Made by a program: the position numbers and the translations under genes. From Microbacterium paraoxydans (GTDB taxonomy: Bacteria > Actinomycetota > Actinomycetes > Actinomycetales > Microbacteriaceae), in the NCBI RefSeq assembly GCF_018224615.1, contig NZ_JAGTUK010000003.1, positions 294,338 to 358,337 of the forward strand: DNA of 64,000 nt. Direction: 5' to 3'. The notes under the pieces were generated by a model. The model worked only from the letters and a program-made list of their open reading frames with translations. It was not told where the DNA came from and made no database searches. This document shows, in pieces, positions 32,908 to 42,315 of the stretch. Positions within the stretch are counted from its first letter, which is position 1, and the number at the start of each line of letters is the position of its first letter.

Positions 32908-35886
32908 ATGGCCCGACCGGACGCTGCCGTCTCGCTCTCCGCGCTCGCGCGTATCGGCTTCTCCGAGCTGTCCGACGCCGCGGCGTCGTTGGCCGAGTTG
33001 GAGGCTCTGCTCGGCCGTCCGCGCGCGGGTCTGCTCGACGGCATGGAGGCGGCGGACCCGGACGCGGCCGTGCGGGGACTGCTGCGCGTGGCGCGCCGCG
33101 ACCCGGAGGCGCTGCGCCCGATCCTGGACGATCCCGAGGCACGAGCAACGGTGTGGCGGGTCTTCGGTGCCTCCCTGGGGCTCGCCGAGTTCTTCCTTCG
33201 CCACCCCGCGCAACTCGCCGTGCTTCGCGGTCCGGTCACCGCGCCGGCGTCCGCCGAGGCGCTCCGTACCCGGCTCCTGGCGGCGGTGGATGCCGACGAC
33301 GACGGCGTGGCGGCGACGGGGGAGGACGGCGCTGTCGTGGCGGTGCGCGTGGCGTACCGGCGGGAGCTCGCGGCGATCGCGGCGTTCGACCTCGCTCAGC
33401 ATCAGCCCGAGGAGGCCGTGCCCGTCGTCGCCGCCGCGCTGGCGGACCTGGCCGGCGCCGCGCTGGAGGCCGCGCTGGCGGTGGCCAGGGCGCGACTGCG
33501 GTCGAGCGTGGGGCACGACGAACTCGCCGCGACGCGCCTCGCGATCATCGGCATGGGCAAGGCCGGCGCGCGCGAGCTGAACTACGTCAGCGACGTCGAC
33601 GTCATCTTCGTCGCCGGCACCAGCGACGAAACGGTGGTGTCAGAGGCCCGGTCCATCGACATCGCGACGCGGCTCGCACGGGAGACGATGCGCGCCCTCA
33701 GCGAGATCGAGGTCGAGCCACCGCTGTGGGAGGTCGACGCGGCGCTGCGGCCCGAGGGCAAGCAGGGGGCGCTCGTGCGATCGCTCGCCTCGCACGCCGC
33801 GTACTACGATCGCTGGGCCAAGGGCTGGGAGTTCCAGGCACTGCTGAAGGCGCGGCCGATCGCCGGGGATCCCGTGCTGGGTGGCGAGTACATCGCCGCC
33901 GTGCAACCCCTCGTGTGGTCGAGCGCCGCGCGGGAGGAGTTCGTCGAGAACGTGCAGCGCATGCGCGAGCGGGTCATGGAGCACATCGACCCGGAGGACG
34001 CGCCGTACCAGCTCAAGCTCGGCGCCGGCGGGCTGCGCGACATCGAGTTCACAGTGCAGCTGCTGCAACTGGTGCACGGACTGACCGACGAGACGCTGCG
34101 TACTCGCGGCACCCTGGAGAGCCTGGACGCGCTCGTCGCCGGCGGGTACATCGGCCGTGCGGACGCGGCCACGTTCGCCGCGGACTACCGCGTACTGCGG
34201 CTGATGGAGCACCGTCTGCAGCTGCGGGAGCTCACGCGCACGCACCTGATGCCGCGCACCCCGGCCGGACTGCGGTTCCTGGCTCGTGCGACCGGACTGG
34301 CCGATACGGGCGACGGCATCTGGGCGCGCTGGGAGGCCGTGCGACGCGAGGTGCGCGAGATCCATACGCGCCTGTTCTACCGTCCGCTGCTGAGTGCCGT
34401 GGCCGGCCTGCCCGAGGAGGAGCGCACGCTCTCACTCGAGCAGGCACACGACCGGCTGGCGGCGATCGGCTTCCGTGACCCAGCCGGCGCCCTGCGCCAC
34501 ATCGGCGCGCTGACACGCGGTCTGAGCCGCAAGGCGACGATCCAGCGGCACCTGATGCCGATCATGGTGCGCTGGTTCGCCGACGGCAGCGACCCCGATT
34601 ACGCGCTGCTGGCCTTCCGGCGCATCAGCGAGCGGCTGGGCGACACCTCATGGTTCCTGCGGATGCTGCGCGACTCGTCCGGCGCGGCGGAGAGCCTCAC
34701 CCGGCTTTTGTCGTCGTCGCGGTACATCGGTGAGCTGCTGGAGTGGATTCCGGAGTCGGTCGCCTGGCTCGACAGCACCGAGCGGCTACGTCCCCGCGGA
34801 GGGGCGGCGCTCGATGAGGAGGCACGCGCGATCCAGACGCGCCATGAGACGGTCGCCGACGCCCTGCGCGCGGTCAGGGCCCTGCGTCGGCGCGAACTGC
34901 TGCGCACGGCGATGGGAGCCGTCCTCGACGTGCTCACGATCGAGGAGGTCGCCACGGCCCTCACCGACATCACCGCTGCGACCATCCAGGCCGGGCTGCG
35001 TGCGGTGATGCGCGAGGTCGTGCCGCCGGAGGATGCGGCGCTCGACTTCGCGGTCATCGCGATGGGCCGGTTCGGCGGGGGCGAGCTGGGCTTCGGCTCC
35101 GACGCGGACGTGCTCTACGTGTACGACGCGAACGGCGTCGAACCTCAGCGCGCGGAGACGCTCGCCACGAAGATCGTCTCGGGGCTGCGCGAGCACCTGA
35201 CCGATCACCGGTTGCCGCTGGAGTTGGATGCGGGCCTGCGGCCGGAGGGACGCAACGGAGCGCTGGTGCGTTCCTTCGATGCGTACACCGCGTACTACCG
35301 GCGCTGGTCGCTGTCGTGGGAGGCGCAGGCGCTGCTGCGGGCGCAGGGTGTCGCGGGGAGTGCCAAGCTCATCGCCCGGTTCACGGAGCTCGCGGACTCG
35401 ATCCGCTATCCGGAGACGGTCGACCTGCAGGGCCTTCGGGAGATCAAGCGCATCAAGGCGCGCGTGGAGGGGGAGCGGCTGCCTCAGGGCACGGACCCGC
35501 GGCGGCACCTCAAGCTCGGACCGGGAACGCTGAGCGACGTGGAGTGGCTCGTGCAGCTGCTGCAACTGCAGCATGCGGCTGCCGTGCCCGGGTTGCGTAC
35601 GACGTCGACGCTGCAGGCGCTGGACGCGGCGGTGGCTGCCGGGCTCGTGGGGGAGGAGGACGCCGAGCGCCTGCGTGCCGCCTGGCTGCTGTCGAGTCGG
35701 CTCCGTTCGGCCATCACCCTCCTGACGGGCCAGACCAGCGACGTGCTTCCCGCCGATCGGCGACAGCTCGACGCGCTGGCCCGGCTGCTGGGCTACCCGA
35801 ACCGGGCGGCGACCCAGCTGGAGGAGGACTACCTGGGTGTCACGCGGCGGGCGCGCCGCACCTTCGAGCACCTCTTCTACGGCTGA
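32908..35886 (+). CDS. glnE: Glutamate-ammonia-ligase adenylyltransferase/deadenylylase
   Basis: 992 residues, normal for GlnE. Two nucleotidyltransferase domains: N-terminal (deadenylylase) with MGKAGARELNYVSDVD near 215 and C-terminal (adenylylase) with MGRFGGGELGFGSDAD near 719. Each is followed by a GlnD-like helical domain. It modifies GlnA1 at the Tyr of its LYELPPEE loop. ATG 32908 follows the glnA2 stop by 8 bases. A longer frame upstream lies within glnA2. Confidence 0.95.
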   Translation: MARPDAAVSLSALARIGFSELSDAAASLAELEALLGRPRAGLLDGMEAADPDAAVRGLLRVARRDPEALRPILDDPEARATVWRVFGASLGLAEFFLRHPAQLAVLRGPVTAPASAEALRTRLLAAVDADDDGVAATGEDGAVVAVRVAYRRELAAIAAFDLAQHQPEEAVPVVAAALADLAGAALEAALAVARARLRSSVGHDELAATRLAIIGMGKAGARELNYVSDVDVIFVAGTSDETVVSEARSIDIATRLARETMRALSEIEVEPPLWEVDAALRPEGKQGALVRSLASHAAYYDRWAKGWEFQALLKARPIAGDPVLGGEYIAAVQPLVWSSAAREEFVENVQRMRERVMEHIDPEDAPYQLKLGAGGLRDIEFTVQLLQLVHGLTDETLRTRGTLESLDALVAGGYIGRADAATFAADYRVLRLMEHRLQLRELTRTHLMPRTPAGLRFLARATGLADTGDGIWARWEAVRREVREIHTRLFYRPLLSAVAGLPEEERTLSLEQAHDRLAAIGFRDPAGALRHIGALTRGLSRKATIQRHLMPIMVRWFADGSDPDYALLAFRRISERLGDTSWFLRMLRDSSGAAESLTRLLSSSRYIGELLEWIPESVAWLDSTERLRPRGGAALDEEARAIQTRHETVADALRAVRALRRRELLRTAMGAVLDVLTIEEVATALTDITAATIQAGLRAVMREVVPPEDAALDFAVIAMGRFGGGELGFGSDADVLYVYDANGVEPQRAETLATKIVSGLREHLTDHRLPLELDAGLRPEGRNGALVRSFDAYTAYYRRWSLSWEAQALLRAQGVAGSAKLIARFTELADSIRYPETVDLQGLREIKRIKARVEGERLPQGTDPRRHLKLGPGTLSDVEWLVQLLQLQHAAAVPGLRTTSTLQALDAAVAAGLVGEEDAERLRAAWLLSSRLRSAITLLTGQTSDVLPADRRQLDALARLLGYPNRAATQLEEDYLGVTRRARRTFEHLFYG

Positions 35887-35934
35887 CGTGTCAACCGAGT
35901 TGCAGGATCGGCTCCGGTCGCACAGGCTGAGCGC

Positions 35935-36855
35935 ATGACGTCTTCCCGCATGGCAGTGATCTGGAACCCCACGAAGTCGGACAGGGGGGTTCTCGAGGAG
36001 GCTGTGCGGCTCGCGTTCGGCGACGACGCGGACCTGCGGTGGTGGGAAACGACGCCGGAGGACGCGGGTCGCGGCATGGCTGCCGAGGCGGTCGCGGAGG
36101 GTTGCGATCCGGTCATCGCGGTGGGCGGCGACGGCACGATCCGCGCGGTCGCGGAGGCTCTTGCGGAGACCGGCGTCGCGCTCGGCATCGTTCCGCAGGG
36201 CACCGGGAACCTGCTCGCGCGCAACCTCGGCATCCCGCTCGAGGGTGTGCTCCCGGCGCTCGAGCACGTCCGCGACAGCGAGCCCCGGAACATCGACCTG
36301 GGGTGGGTCGAGATCGATGGTGAGGAGCACGCGTTCTCGGTGATGGTCGGGTTCGGGGTCGACGCCCAGATGCTGGTGGAGACCAACGACGACCTCAAGG
36401 ACCGCGCGGGCTGGCTCGCCTATGTCGAAGCGATGGGGCGGGCGCTCGCTGGCACGGAGATGACGGACATCACGCTGCAGCTGGACGACGGCGAGCCGCA
36501 GGAGCTGCGCGGGCACACGCTTCTCATCGGCAACTGCGGCATGCTGCAGGGCGGCATCCGGCTGCTTCCCGATGCCCTCGTCGACGACGGGCTGCTCGAC
36601 ATGCTGCTGATCAGCGCGGACGGACCGCTGCAGTGGCTCGACACCGTCCGCTCCGTCGTGTGGGACAACGGCATCCGCCGGATCCTCGGCAGCGTGGATC
36701 AGGCGGTGAGCACGGATTCGACGACGCACGTCTCGGCGGAGCGCATCGAGGTGCGCTTGGCCGCCCCGCAGATGTTCGAGATCGACGGCGAGGAGGTCGG
36801 CGAGATCTCCTCCTTCGCGGTGCGGGTGCAGGCGGGGGCGGTCACGGTCCGCTGA
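35935..36855 (+). CDS. Diacylglycerol kinase family protein
   Basis: 306 residues. DAGK catalytic motif VGGDGTIRAV near 63-72, VPQGTGNLLARNLG near 87-100, and the ATP-site NP near residue 12. The family phosphorylates diacylglycerol, sphingosine-like or polyprenol lipids; the bacterial ones often act in lipid recycling. The C-terminal domain is a beta-sandwich with DVE-type features typical of DgkB/YegS-like proteins. Cytoplasmic with peripheral membrane association expected. CAGGCT lies 6 bases before the ATG. Confidence 0.88.
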   Translation: MTSSRMAVIWNPTKSDRGVLEEAVRLAFGDDADLRWWETTPEDAGRGMAAEAVAEGCDPVIAVGGDGTIRAVAEALAETGVALGIVPQGTGNLLARNLGIPLEGVLPALEHVRDSEPRNIDLGWVEIDGEEHAFSVMVGFGVDAQMLVETNDDLKDRAGWLAYVEAMGRALAGTEMTDITLQLDDGEPQELRGHTLLIGNCGMLQGGIRLLPDALVDDGLLDMLLISADGPLQWLDTVRSVVWDNGIRRILGSVDQAVSTDSTTHVSAERIEVRLAAPQMFEIDGEEVGEISSFAVRVQAGAVTVR

Positions 36856-38001
36856 TCAGGCGACCGTCACCGCGGGCGGCGTCCTCTTCCTGTCCTGGGT
36901 CGGGAAGACGACCTTCTGCACGATGATGATGATGCTCGCGGCGATCGGGATGGCGACCAGGGCGCCGAGGATCCCGCCGAGTGCACCGCCGGCGACGGCG
37001 GCGATCACCACGAGGGCCCCGGGCACCGCGACCGCGCGGCTCATGATGCGCGGCGAGAGGACGTACGCCTCGATCTGCATGTACACGAGGTAGTACACGA
37101 CAGCGATGAGTGCGGTCGTCGGTGATTCGAAGAGGCAGATGAGCGAGATGATGATCGACGCCGACAGCGTGCCGACGAGCGGGATCATCGATCCGATGAA
37201 CGCGATCAGCGCGAGCAGCGCGGGCACGGGAGCACCGATGATGCTGAGGAAGATCAGGCTCAGGATGCCGTTGGTCAGGGCCAGGCTCGCCTGGCCGATC
37301 ACGTAGCGACCGACGGCGCTCGACACGTCCTCCAGCAGCTCGCTGAAGGTGTCGCGCTGGTACGCGGGCACGAAGCGTGCGGCGACGCGCTTCATGCTGC
37401 GCAGCGAGGCCATGAAGTACAGGGTGAGGATCAGGACGATCGTGACGCCGGTGATGCCGCCCGCGATGCCCGCGCCGACGGCGAACACTCCGCCGCCGAT
37501 GTCGAAGAAGTTGTCCGGGTCCTGGACGAAGCCGAGTACGCCGTTGACCGCGTCGGTGATCGTGGAGCCGAACTGGGCACTCATGTCCTTGTACCAGTCG
37601 GTCTTCATGAAGTCCTCGATCATCTTCGGACCGTCTTTGATCAGGTTGGTGATCTGCTCGACCAGGATCGGGACGATGGCGAGGATGATGCCGGCGAACG
37701 CCAAGACGACGCCGGCGACGACGATCGCGACGGCCGCGGGCCGGGGGAGCTTGCGCTCGATGCTGGTGACGATGGGGTCGAGTCCGAGGGCGAGGAAGAT
37801 CGCGACGCCGATGTAGACCAGGACGGTCGCGAGCTGGTTGACGATGCCGCCGATCGCGAGCGCGACCAGGACGCCCAGGGCGCCGAGCAGGCCGAACATG
37901 AAGGGGTTGGCTCTGGCACCGGCGACCACCGAGGTCGGGGAGCGGCGTTGCGCCGATACGGTCTGCGCCTCATTGGTCGCGATGATTCTCCTGCGGCGCA
38001 T
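36856..38001 (-). CDS. AI-2E family transporter (membrane permease)
   Basis: 381 residues from ATG 37999-38001, which has a strong GGGAGGGG ribosome binding site 2 bases before; an in-frame GTG at 38028 gives 9 more residues. About eight hydrophobic segments: a pair at about 35-75, one at about 80-105, several between 165 and 205 and from 245 to 345. The family is named for autoinducer-2 export, but members act in sodium and other exchange, so the substrate is open. Convergent with the DAGK gene, next to its stop. Confidence 0.87.
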   Translation of the reverse strand: MRRRRIIATNEAQTVSAQRRSPTSVVAGARANPFMFGLLGALGVLVALAIGGIVNQLATVLVYIGVAIFLALGLDPIVTSIERKLPRPAAVAIVVAGVVLAFAGIILAIVPILVEQITNLIKDGPKMIEDFMKTDWYKDMSAQFGSTITDAVNGVLGFVQDPDNFFDIGGGVFAVGAGIAGGITGVTIVLILTLYFMASLRSMKRVAARFVPAYQRDTFSELLEDVSSAVGRYVIGQASLALTNGILSLIFLSIIGAPVPALLALIAFIGSMIPLVGTLSASIIISLICLFESPTTALIAVVYYLVYMQIEAYVLSPRIMSRAVAVPGALVVIAAVAGGALGGILGALVAIPIAASIIIIVQKVVFPTQDRKRTPPAVTVA

Positions 38002-38099
38002 GGCCCCTCCCACTGTGCGTGCTCGCACTCGATCTTGCTCTACCCCGGGCGTTCACGCGTTCAGCGACACCCGGCGCTGTCCGGCGCTGGTCGACGGGT

Positions 38100-38270
38100 C
38101 TACTCGCCCGCGCCCTTGCCCTTGCCCTTCGCGCCGTTGCCCTTGTCGCCCTTGTCGCCCTTGCCTGCCTGGTCGGCCTCGGCGGGCTTGTCGCCCTTCG
38201 CCTGGTCAGCCTTGCCGGGCTTGTCGCCCGCGGGCGGGTCGGCCTTGGCGGGCTTGTCCTCTTTCCCCTG
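38100..38270 (-). repeat. Low-complexity Lys/Gly/Asp/Ala repeats in kinase tail
   Basis: The last ~55 codons of the kinase repeat units such as DKPAKAD, DKPGKAD, DKPAEAD and then GDKGDKG, GKGKGKG, encoded by imperfect GGCGACAAG and AAG-rich repeats. Such tracts vary in copy number between strains. Confidence 0.6.
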
Positions 38271-39614
38271 ATCGCTCGGCTGCTGCTCGGTGCCAGCGGG
38301 CTCGACGGTCGTGGATTCGACAGGTGCGGGAGCGACGGCTGCCGGGACCTCGACGACGGCAGGAGGGGTGGTCTCGGTGGCTTGGGGGGTCGCCGACGAC
38401 GAGGCACCGTGCAGCACGGCACCAGAGCTCGCCACCGCCTGCGGGCCCTGGCCGGACAGCGAGACGGCGACCGTGGTGACGGCGCCGATGGCGACGACCG
38501 CGGCGAAGAGGATGCTGTCGCGCCGTCGTGTTCGTCGCGGCGCGGCTCCGGGGCGAGTGGTGTTCCGCCGTCGCGCCTGGGCGCGGGTCAGCGGGCGCAC
38601 CGGGACCTCGGGCGCGGGCAGCGGCGGCACGGGCGGGATGATCAGGGGGCGGGCGCTCGACGAGGCGGAAGCTCCGGCGGGCGATGGTGCGTCGGGAATC
38701 GGGAGCAGGCGTGTCGCCGCCGGCTGCCCCACGGCCAGCGGGACCGTCTCGTCTTCGCTCGCCGGTGTGGCGGCGGCGATGTCGCTCAGCCGCCGCAGCT
38801 CAACGGCCACCACGGCGGCGTGCGGGCGCTCGGCCGGGTCGATGCGCGTCATCGCGGTGAGCAGCCGCACCCAGTCGGGCCCGAGCGTGTCGGGGATCTC
38901 CGGGGACACGTGCAGACGGGCGAGCGCGGTCTCGACGCTCGCCGTGGGCGTGAAGCCCGGCTTCCCCGTCAGCGCCTCCAGCAGCACGAGGCCGAGCGCG
39001 TAGATGTCGACGGCCGGTCGCACCTCGCCGTTGCGCAGTTGCTCGGGTGCCATGTACGTGAGGGTGCCCAGCACGACCCCGGGTGCGGTCACCCGCGACG
39101 TGTCGATCATGCACGCGATGCCGAAGTCCGCCAGCTTCGCGGTCCAGCGGTCGCTGGCGGCCGCGGGCGGGGTGAGCAGCACGTTGGACGGCTTGACGTC
39201 GCGATGCACGATGCCCGCCGCGTGGGCGGCCTGGAGGGCGGAGGCGATGTCCGCTCCGATGATCGCGACTTCGTCGGCGGACACGGGAGAGCGCGAGAGG
39301 CGGCTGCTGAGGGTGGGACCGGGAACGAACTCCATCACGAGGTACATCGCGTGGCCCGGGTCGAGGCGGGCGTCGAGGAGCGTCACCAGATTGGGATGGT
39401 TGAGGGATGCGAGCAGAGCCTTCTCGGAGTGCGCGCGATCCGTGGAGGTCACGGCGTCGTCAGAGGTGCGGAAGATCTTCACCGCCACGGTGCGTTCCAG
39501 CGCGATGTCCTCGGCGCGGTACACGGTCGCCATGCCGCCGATTCCCACGGCGTCGCCCAGCCGGTAACGGCTGTCGAGCAGGGCCTCGGTCGGAGTCGCC
39601 TCTTGCGTCCACAT
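38100..39614 (-). CDS. Membrane-anchored serine/threonine protein kinase
   Basis: 504 residues. Kinase domain about 15-275: Gly loop GIGGMATVYRAE, catalytic Lys in VAVKIF near 46, HRDVKPSNVLL near 137-147, DFGIA near 166, and APEQL near 192. A Pro/Ala-rich linker follows, then one transmembrane helix near 367-385 (DSILFAAVVAIGAVTTVAVSL region). The outer part has no PASTA domains but carries a Lys-rich low-complexity tail. Actinobacterial PknA/PknB-type. GGGAGG lies 8 bases before the ATG. Targets unknown. Confidence 0.9.
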   Translation of the reverse strand: MWTQEATPTEALLDSRYRLGDAVGIGGMATVYRAEDIALERTVAVKIFRTSDDAVTSTDRAHSEKALLASLNHPNLVTLLDARLDPGHAMYLVMEFVPGPTLSSRLSRSPVSADEVAIIGADIASALQAAHAAGIVHRDVKPSNVLLTPPAAASDRWTAKLADFGIACMIDTSRVTAPGVVLGTLTYMAPEQLRNGEVRPAVDIYALGLVLLEALTGKPGFTPTASVETALARLHVSPEIPDTLGPDWVRLLTAMTRIDPAERPHAAVVAVELRRLSDIAAATPASEDETVPLAVGQPAATRLLPIPDAPSPAGASASSSARPLIIPPVPPLPAPEVPVRPLTRAQARRRNTTRPGAAPRRTRRRDSILFAAVVAIGAVTTVAVSLSGQGPQAVASSGAVLHGASSSATPQATETTPPAVVEVPAAVAPAPVESTTVEPAGTEQQPSDQGKEDKPAKADPPAGDKPGKADQAKGDKPAEADQAGKGDKGDKGNGAKGKGKGAGE

Positions 39615-39749
39615 GGTGCTGCCTCCCCGCCGCAGGGTCGGGTAAGCCCGGCGACGCTCTCACGCTAGAGCCCGGTGCGATTCCCGTCTGCGGGCTTGAC
39701 TCCGGCGCGGCGACCTGCAAGAGGGCATCGCGCCGCACCCGGTACGTGA

Positions 39750-39780
39750 AAGCGCCCGCCAGGAATCCTGGCGGGCGCTT
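39750..39780 (-). terminator. Terminator after glnA1
   Basis: AAGCGCCCGCCAGG/CCTGGCGGGCGCTT, 14-base stem, loop AAT. It lies 13 bases before the last codon of glnA1 in the antisense view, so it ends that transcript. The remainder of the 178-base gap to the kinase (39615-39792) shows nothing else. Confidence 0.8.
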
Positions 39781-39792
39781 CGTCGGTGCGGG

Positions 39793-41217
39793 TCAGACCC
39801 CGAAGTACAGCTCGTACTCGAAGGGGTGCGGACGCTGGGCGATCGGGAGGATCTCGTTCTCGTACTTGTAGGAGATCCAGGTCTCGATGAGCTCTTCGGT
39901 GAACACGCCGCCCTCGAGGAGGAACTGGTGGTCGTTGCGGAGCGCCTCGAGCGAGTCGAGCAGCGAGTTCGGCACCTGCGGGATGCCCTTGGCCTCCTCG
40001 GGAGGCAGCTCGTAGAGGTCCTTGTCGACCGGCTCGTGCGGCTCGATGCGGTTCTTGATGCCGTCGAGGCCGGCCATCAGCTGCGCGGCGAAGGCGAGGT
40101 ACGGGTTGCCGGAGGCGTCGGGAGCGCGGAACTCGATGCGCTTCGCCTTCGGGTTCGAACCCGTGATCGGGATGCGGATCGCGGCGGAGCGGTTACCTGC
40201 CGAGTAGACCAGGTTGACCGGGGCCTCGAAGCCCTTCACCAGGCGGTGGTAGCTGTTGAGCGTCGGGTTGGTGAACGCGAGCAGGGCCGGAGCGTGAGCC
40301 AGGATGCCGCCGATGTACCAGCGCGCGATGTCGCTGAGCTGGCCGTAGCCGGCCTCGTCGTAGAACAGCGGCTTGCCGTCGTTCCACAGCGACTGGTGCG
40401 TGTGCATCCCCGAGCCGTTGTCGCCGTACAGCGGCTTCGGCATGAAGGTGGCGACCTTGCCCCACTCGTTCGCCGTGTTCTTGACGATGTACTTGAACTT
40501 GAGGATGTCGTCCGCCGCGTGCACCATCGTGTCGAAGCGGTAGTTGATCTCCTGCTGGCCGGCCGTGCCGACCTCGTGGTGCGAGCGCTCCAGGATGAAG
40601 CCGGCGTCGATCAGCTTGAGGGTGATGTCGTCGCGCAGGTCGGCCGTCTTGTCGACCGGGCTGACGGGGAAGTAGCCGCCCTTGTACGGGGTCTTGTTGG
40701 CGAGGTTGCCGCCCTCCTCCTCGCGACCGGTGTTCCACGCGGCCTCCTCGGAGTCGACCTTGTAGAAGCTCTCGCCCGCGGTGACGGAGTAGCGCACGTC
40801 GTCGAAGATGTAGAACTCGGCCTCGGGAGCGAAGTACGCGGTGTCCGCGATCCCCGTCGAGGCGAGGTACTTCTCGGCCTTCTTTGCGACCTGACGCGGG
40901 TCCTTCGAGTAGATCTCGCCGGTGCGCGGGTTGTAGATGTCGAAGATCATCACGAGGGTGCTCGCCTCGCGGAACGGGTCGATGTACGCCGTCGTCACAT
41001 CGGGGATGAGCTGCATGTCCGACTCGTGGATGCTGGCGAAGCCCCGGATCGAGGAGCCGTCGAACAGCTGTCCGTCGGTGAAGAAGGCCTCGTCGACCGT
41101 CGCCGCAGGGATGTTGAAGTGCTGCTGCACACCAGGGAGGTCGGTGAAACGGATGTCAAGGAACTTGACGTCGTTCTCCTTGATGTAGGCCAGTACCTCG
41201 GACGAATCTTTGAACAT
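39793..41217 (-). CDS. glnA: Glutamine synthetase type I (GlnA1)
   Basis: 474 residues, matching the GlnA1 class. Adenylylation site Tyr in [16 protein letters not shown] near 402, so it is a GlnE substrate. [12 protein letters not shown] near 57, and [13 protein letters not shown] and [14 protein letters not shown] are readable. Dodecameric enzyme of ammonium assimilation. ATG 41215-41217. The minus-strand promoter region holds a two-repeat GlnR box and a TACTGT hexamer 46 bases before the start codon. Separated from the RDD gene by 144 bases. Confidence 0.96.
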   Translation of the reverse strand: MFKDSSEVLAYIKENDVKFLDIRFTDLPGVQQHFNIPAATVDEAFFTDGQLFDGSSIRGFASIHESDMQLIPDVTTAYIDPFREASTLVMIFDIYNPRTGEIYSKDPRQVAKKAEKYLASTGIADTAYFAPEAEFYIFDDVRYSVTAGESFYKVDSEEAAWNTGREEEGGNLANKTPYKGGYFPVSPVDKTADLRDDITLKLIDAGFILERSHHEVGTAGQQEINYRFDTMVHAADDILKFKYIVKNTANEWGKVATFMPKPLYGDNGSGMHTHQSLWNDGKPLFYDEAGYGQLSDIARWYIGGILAHAPALLAFTNPTLNSYHRLVKGFEAPVNLVYSAGNRSAAIRIPITGSNPKAKRIEFRAPDASGNPYLAFAAQLMAGLDGIKNRIEPHEPVDKDLYELPPEEAKGIPQVPNSLLDSLEALRNDHQFLLEGGVFTEELIETWISYKYENEILPIAQRPHPFEYELYFGV

Positions 41218-41262
41218 GTACGACTCCTGTGATGCGGATCGATGGCTTCGGGGCCACTCTGC

Positions 41263-41268
41263 ACAGTA
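41263..41268 (-). promoter_or_regulatory. -10 box TACTGT of glnA1
   Basis: TACTGT lies 46 bases before the glnA1 ATG and immediately downstream of the GlnR box, which places the regulator at about -35 and above, as for activation. Confidence 0.35.
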
Positions 41269-41278
41269 CGGACGGGGG

Positions 41279-41316
41279 ATTTCTCCACGGTATCCGCTTT
41301 GTTTCGAGCGTGTTAC
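41279..41316 (-). promoter_or_regulatory. GlnR box upstream of glnA1
   Basis: On the minus strand: GTAAC-N6-GAAAC-N6-GATAC-N6-GAAAT, two copies of the GlnR unit (gTnAC-N6-GaAAC) in the classical tandem form with all three spacers exactly 6 bases. It ends 61 bases before the glnA1 start. This is the GlnR target described in Streptomyces and mycobacteria for nitrogen-limited activation of glnA. Confidence 0.75.
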
Positions 41317-41364
41317 AGCGTGAGGCCGGAAAGGGCGGTTCTGCGGCCTCGGTAGGCTGGTGTG

Positions 41365-41793
41365 GTGACGGATGCGGTGAACAGGTACCCCGGTGAACGA
41401 CTCGGACTCCCGGAGTCGGGAACGGGCAGCATCGCCCGTCCCGGTCGCCGTATCGGCGCCCTCGTGATCGACTACGCGGCAGCGACCATCATCGCCACCG
41501 GCTTCCTCGGGTTCAACCAGTTCGCGCTGCCCTCTGAGGCGGGGTTGACGCAGTTCGCCCCGCTGCTGGTCTTCGCGATCCTCCAGATCCTGTTCATCCC
41601 GACCGCGGGCGGGAGCCCGGGCCACCGCATCCTCGGGATGCGGCTCGTTCGTCTCGACGGCGCGTGGGTGGGACTGTGGCGCCCCGTCGTCCGCACGCTG
41701 CTCCTGCTCCTCGTGATCCCCGCCGTGGTGTGGGATCCCGATCAGCGCGGCCTGCACGACAAGGCGGTCGGCACGGTCCTCATCCGCGCCTGA
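41365..41793 (+). CDS. RDD family membrane protein
   Basis: 142 residues from GTG 41365 (an in-frame GTG 41362 is next to it). The RDD signature [14 protein letters not shown] near 30 and about three hydrophobic segments, with the H...GLHDKAVGT tail near 130. The family is of unknown function, perhaps in transport or osmoregulation. Choosing 41365 puts TAGGCT 6 bases upstream, like the other leaderless starts here. It is divergent from glnA1, the same order as in mycobacteria. Confidence 0.85.
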   Translation: MTDAVNRYPGERLGLPESGTGSIARPGRRIGALVIDYAAATIIATGFLGFNQFALPSEAGLTQFAPLLVFAILQILFIPTAGGSPGHRILGMRLVRLDGAWVGLWRPVVRTLLLLLVIPAVVWDPDQRGLHDKAVGTVLIRA

Positions 41794-41808
41794 GCCGTAC
41801 GCGCGCGC

Positions 41809-42297
41809 TCAGAGCCGTCCGCGGTTGCGGCGGCGTGCCTCTCGCGGCGCCCTGCCGCCGAGGAACGACCGTGCCGGATCCACGACGTAGCCCTGACGCA
41901 GCGCCTCTCGGCCGATCAGCATGCGGAAACCCATCTCGTCGCGGTTGCTCAGGGTGACTTCGGCCAGCACCTCCCGGTCGACGAGGCGGATGATCAGCTG
42001 CACGACGAGGCGCTCCTGCGCGTGACCGGAAGAGCTCCGCACCGCGCGGCGATCGTGCACGGGGCACTCGACCACGACCGCGTCGTCCTGGCTGTCCTGC
42101 CACGGCTTCACCCGGAACCGGACCCACGCTTCGCCGTCGCGCTCGAACTCGTGCACGTCGAAGGCGTGGAGCGACGATGTGCGGGCGCCGGTGTCGATCT
42201 TGGCTTTGATCCAGTCGACGCCGAGATCGGGCAGGGTCACCCACTCTCGCCACCCGGTAAGGGTGTTTGAATGGGTAGACCTACTCACCTGATACAT
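41809..42297 (-). CDS. ATP-dependent zinc protease family protein (RimB-like)
   Basis: 162 residues. The pattern GWREWVTLPDLG near 15, AKIDTGARTSSLHA near 32-45 (aspartic-like DTGA) and FRMLIGREAL near 125 marks the putative zinc protease/retropepsin-like family that pairs with RimK. Retropepsin-like proteins of this kind have been linked to processing of glutamate tails. Start ATG 42295-42297 is 18 bases from the divergent RimK-like gene, so a shorter start is possible. The C-terminus is Arg-rich. Confidence 0.78.
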   Translation of the reverse strand: MYQVSRSTHSNTLTGWREWVTLPDLGVDWIKAKIDTGARTSSLHAFDVHEFERDGEAWVRFRVKPWQDSQDDAVVVECPVHDRRAVRSSSGHAQERLVVQLIIRLVDREVLAEVTLSNRDEMGFRMLIGREALRQGYVVDPARSFLGGRAPREARRRNRGRL

Positions 42298-42315
42298 CCT
42301 GGCAGGTATTCCTCC

